A DNA stretch of 64,000 nucleotides, taken from contig NZ_JAFBCP010000001.1 in NCBI RefSeq assembly GCF_016907735.1, positions 1,116,001-1,180,000 of the forward strand. Direction: 5' to 3'. Positions 61,961-64,000 of the stretch are shown here, one piece after another (the first letter of the stretch is position 1; each line of letters opens with the position of its first letter). The translations under genes and the position numbers were made by a program. The notes under the pieces were generated by a model. That model made no database searches and had not been told where the DNA came from. It was given only the letters and a program-made list of their open reading frames with translations. Source of the stretch: Brevibacterium paucivorans. Its GTDB lineage: Bacteria > Actinomycetota > Actinomycetes > Actinomycetales > Brevibacteriaceae.

Positions 61961-62027
61961 GTCGTCCGGTAAAACGAACTTCGAACCACGTAGCGCAAAC
62001 CTTCTGCGCTACGTGGCACGGCCTTCC

Positions 62028-63401
62028 CTACCTGGGCATGTTCGCAAACCGCGAGCGCGCACCTTGGAACGCCACAGTGATTTCACCAGTGGGTCCGTTA
62101 CGGTGCTTTGCCACCATGATGATGGCCTCACCGGCGTGCGGAGACTCCTTGTCGTACATGTCTTCACGGTGAATCAGCAGCACCATGTCCGCGTCCTGTT
62201 CGATCGAACCCGATTCACGCAGGTCCGAAACCATGGGGCGCTTGTCATTACGCTGTTCCGCCGAACGGTTCAGCTGCGACAGCGCGATCACAGGCACTTC
62301 CAGTTCCTTCGCCAGCAGTTTGAGCGAACGCGAAAACTCGGAAACTTCCTGCTGACGCGACTCGACTCGCTTACCGGAGGTCATCAGCTGCAAGTAGTCA
62401 ATGACGACCATCTTCAGATCGTGCTGTTGCTTGAGGCGGCGACACTTTGCACGAATCTCAGTCAGCGCCATGTTGGGCGAATCATCAATGAACAACGGTG
62501 CGTCGTTGATCTTGCCCATGGTGTTGGCCAGTGTGGTCCAGTCGCGTTCGTCGTCCAGTTTCCCCTGGCGCAACTTCTGCAACGGGATACCAGATTCCGC
62601 CGACAACAAACGCGTGGTCAACTCGATGCGTCCCATTTCCAGTGAGAAAATCACCGTTGTCTGTTCATGGTGAATCGCTGCCGCCCGTGCAAAGTCCAAC
62701 GCCAAGGTGGATTTACCCACACCAGGACGCGCTGCAATCACGATCATCTGGCCGGGGTGCAGACCATTGGTCAGCTCGTCGAACTCATAAAATCCGGTGG
62801 GCACCCCAGCGGTGTCGCCGTCGTGCGACCCCGAGCGCTCAATCTCTTCGATCGTGGGCTGCAGTGCTTCCGACAGACGCACGTAGTCTTCCGTGGTTCG
62901 CCGTTCGGTGACTTGGTAGACCTCGGACTGTGCACGGTTGATGAGGTCGTCGGTGTCGCCCTGTGCGTCGTACCCCATCTGCACGATTCGGGTTCCTGCT
63001 GTCACCAAGCGGCGTAGAAGGGCAAGTTCCCGCACAATCTCGGCGTAGAAAATGGCATTCGCCGAGGTGGGAACCGACTGGATCAGTGTGTGAAGGTACG
63101 CTGCCCCTCCGATCCGAGCTAGGTCACCGGACTTCGACAAAGCGTTCGATACGGTGACCGCGTCAGCTGGTTCACCAGACGCGTACAGGTCCAGGATCAC
63201 GTCGTAGATCGTTTCGTGGGCCGGCTTGTAGAAGTCTTCACCACGTAGGTGTTCGACCACGTCAGCGATAGCGTCCTTGGACAACATCATGGAGCCCAAA
63301 ACACTGGTTTCTGCATCCAGATCCTGCGGTGGAGTGCGTACACCCGATTCGGCTCGTTGCCAGTTGTCCCCGGACCACTCGTTACCCTGTTGCGAACCCA
63401 C
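62028..63401 (-). CDS. dnaB: Replicative DNA helicase DnaB
   Basis: 457 residues: N-terminal helical domain (PPQDLDAETSVLGSMMLSKD), linker, and RecA-like motor with Walker A IAARPGVGKSTLALDF, Walker B MVVIDYLQLM and the DnaB helix EFSRSLKLLAKELEVPVIAL, SQLNRSAEQR. Unwinds DNA at the fork as a hexamer. No intein, although actinobacterial DnaB often has one. GTG start after GAAAGGTGAGG. dnaB commonly sits near the origin. Confidence 0.96.
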   Translation of the reverse strand: MGSQQGNEWSGDNWQRAESGVRTPPQDLDAETSVLGSMMLSKDAIADVVEHLRGEDFYKPAHETIYDVILDLYASGEPADAVTVSNALSKSGDLARIGGAAYLHTLIQSVPTSANAIFYAEIVRELALLRRLVTAGTRIVQMGYDAQGDTDDLINRAQSEVYQVTERRTTEDYVRLSEALQPTIEEIERSGSHDGDTAGVPTGFYEFDELTNGLHPGQMIVIAARPGVGKSTLALDFARAAAIHHEQTTVIFSLEMGRIELTTRLLSAESGIPLQKLRQGKLDDERDWTTLANTMGKINDAPLFIDDSPNMALTEIRAKCRRLKQQHDLKMVVIDYLQLMTSGKRVESRQQEVSEFSRSLKLLAKELEVPVIALSQLNRSAEQRNDKRPMVSDLRESGSIEQDADMVLLIHREDMYDKESPHAGEAIIMVAKHRNGPTGEITVAFQGARSRFANMPR

Positions 63402-63451
63402 GCCTCACCTTTCTCCCGATTGCCTACTCATCGTAGCCGACCTCGGGAAGG

Positions 63452-64000
63452 TCAGGAACGGGCAATAACTTTCGCAATAAGTGGGTTTGTAATGGCCAAA
63501 CCAGCACGTACCACAAGCGCTCCAACAAGCACCATGCTGACGATCGTGAAGAACGAATACGGCGACAACACCGCCGCGATCCCGGCAGAGGGAAGCGCGA
63601 GGAACAGGCCCAGGCCAGCAGAGATGGCGCTTATCCACACAACCGGCAACATCACAGATGCCACCGAAATTTTCCGGATGGTCCTGTTATCCATTCCTGC
63701 TGCATTGAGCTCCTGGAATGTGCTTGCACGGTCGTAAACATCAGCAGCTTGATTGATCACCGCAGACACCGTGATGAACACGAACGCGATACCTAATGTG
63801 AGGAGAATCCCCGTAAATGTATCTGTTAGCAACAGGGTGTCTTCACGGGTCAGTTTATCGGCTCCCACTCCCGTCTTGACTGTCTGCATTAACGCAACTC
63901 CACTCCCGCAGAACGTGGCAATGAACGAAGTTAAAGCTAAACCGGAAACCCGTCGCCAGTACGGCTTAGGAGATGCACTGACCAAACGCGAGGCCACCAT
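63452..64000 (-). CDS. FtsX-like ABC transporter permease, C-terminal part (cut by the right edge)
   Basis: The last 182 residues of a longer protein: an FtsX-type permease end with membrane segments (LALTSFIATFCGSGVALMQT, FTGILLTLGIAFVFITVSAV, VASVMLPVVWISAISAGLG, FFTIVSMVLVGALVVRAGLA) and the loop RASTFQELNAAGMDNRTIRK, which follows the third helix in MacB/FtsX-like proteins. The methionine at 64000 is probably internal and the gene runs on beyond the window. A lipoprotein- or peptide-exporting ABC system is likely; the ATPase would lie further right. Confidence 0.8.
   Translation of the reverse strand: MVASRLVSASPKPYWRRVSGLALTSFIATFCGSGVALMQTVKTGVGADKLTREDTLLLTDTFTGILLTLGIAFVFITVSAVINQAADVYDRASTFQELNAAGMDNRTIRKISVASVMLPVVWISAISAGLGLFLALPSAGIAAVLSPYSFFTIVSMVLVGALVVRAGLAITNPLIAKVIARS

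Noticed and set aside
1..64000. Search for CRISPR arrays, tRNA/rRNA genes, insertion sequences and phage genes
   Set aside because: No regular spaced repeats, cloverleaf-like segments, transposase or integrase motifs were found by eye; a small tRNA could still escape this kind of reading.

Overview
The window looks like chromosomal DNA of a moderately GC-rich Gram-positive actinobacterium, most likely of the Micrococcales. The signs are an LPxTG wall protein, lipoproteins with and without a twin-arginine signal, a fused CopD-CtaG copper/oxidase assembly protein, a branched-chain type 2-oxoacid dehydrogenase operon, a cseA-cseB-cseC-like envelope stress cassette and ribosomal proteins of the cysteine-free type. 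Many genes show a TANNNT box six or seven bases before the start codon, the mark of leaderless transcripts. Species cannot be named from the sequence. I found no rRNA, tRNA, CRISPR array, transposase or prophage gene.

Layout. 1-9.2 kb: the 5' part of a Na+/H+ antiporter subunit A gene (cut by the left edge), dCTP deaminase with a coupled unknown gene, a repeat-rich LPxTG protein followed by an ABC-ATPase-like protein that has lost its catalytic motifs, a membrane-anchored hydrolase and an unknown exported protein. 9.2-19.5 kb: a thioredoxin/NHL protein, then a nearly complete molybdenum block: moeA, moaC, a helix-turn-helix/TOBE protein, modABC, and on the other strand a MoeB-rhodanese and a Mog-MoaE fusion, then moaA and moaD. 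19.5-29.6 kb: small-molecule metabolism (FAH-family protein, MalY/PatB lyase, YggS, 3-hydroxyisobutyrate and 3-hydroxybutyrate dehydrogenases, MHS transporter, LysR regulator), CopD-CtaG and a nitrilase-family amidase. 29.7-30.8 kb: HU and ribosomal proteins S14, L33 and L28. 31-38 kb: an unknown membrane protein, the E1-alpha/E1-beta/E2 operon and a three-gene coupled cluster with a WXG100-like first protein and an alpha/beta-hydrolase last protein.

38-64 kb: purB; a copper cluster (copZ, copA) whose last gene overlaps a CitA/DcuS-type sensor kinase and its regulator; a lipoprotein plus CseB/CseC-like two-component system; an HTH regulator with a beta-lactamase-fold hydrolase and membrane partner; a Rieske lipoprotein, an APH-fold kinase, a TRIC-family channel, uridine kinase and a divergent MerR/DUF2306 pair. 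At 55.7-59.8 kb lies the least explained part: two tiny genes, then a P-loop NTPase coupled to an ABC exporter with a degenerate nucleotide-binding domain and a secreted protein with a poly-acidic tail, facing another two-component system. dnaB and the end of an FtsX-like permease close the window.

Best candidates for something undescribed are the 56.5-59.8 kb locus, the WXG100-like/hydrolase trio at 35.8-38.0 kb, the copper ATPase-sensor kinase coupling at 39.8-44.7 kb, and the pseudo-ATPase at 6.1-7.1 kb.
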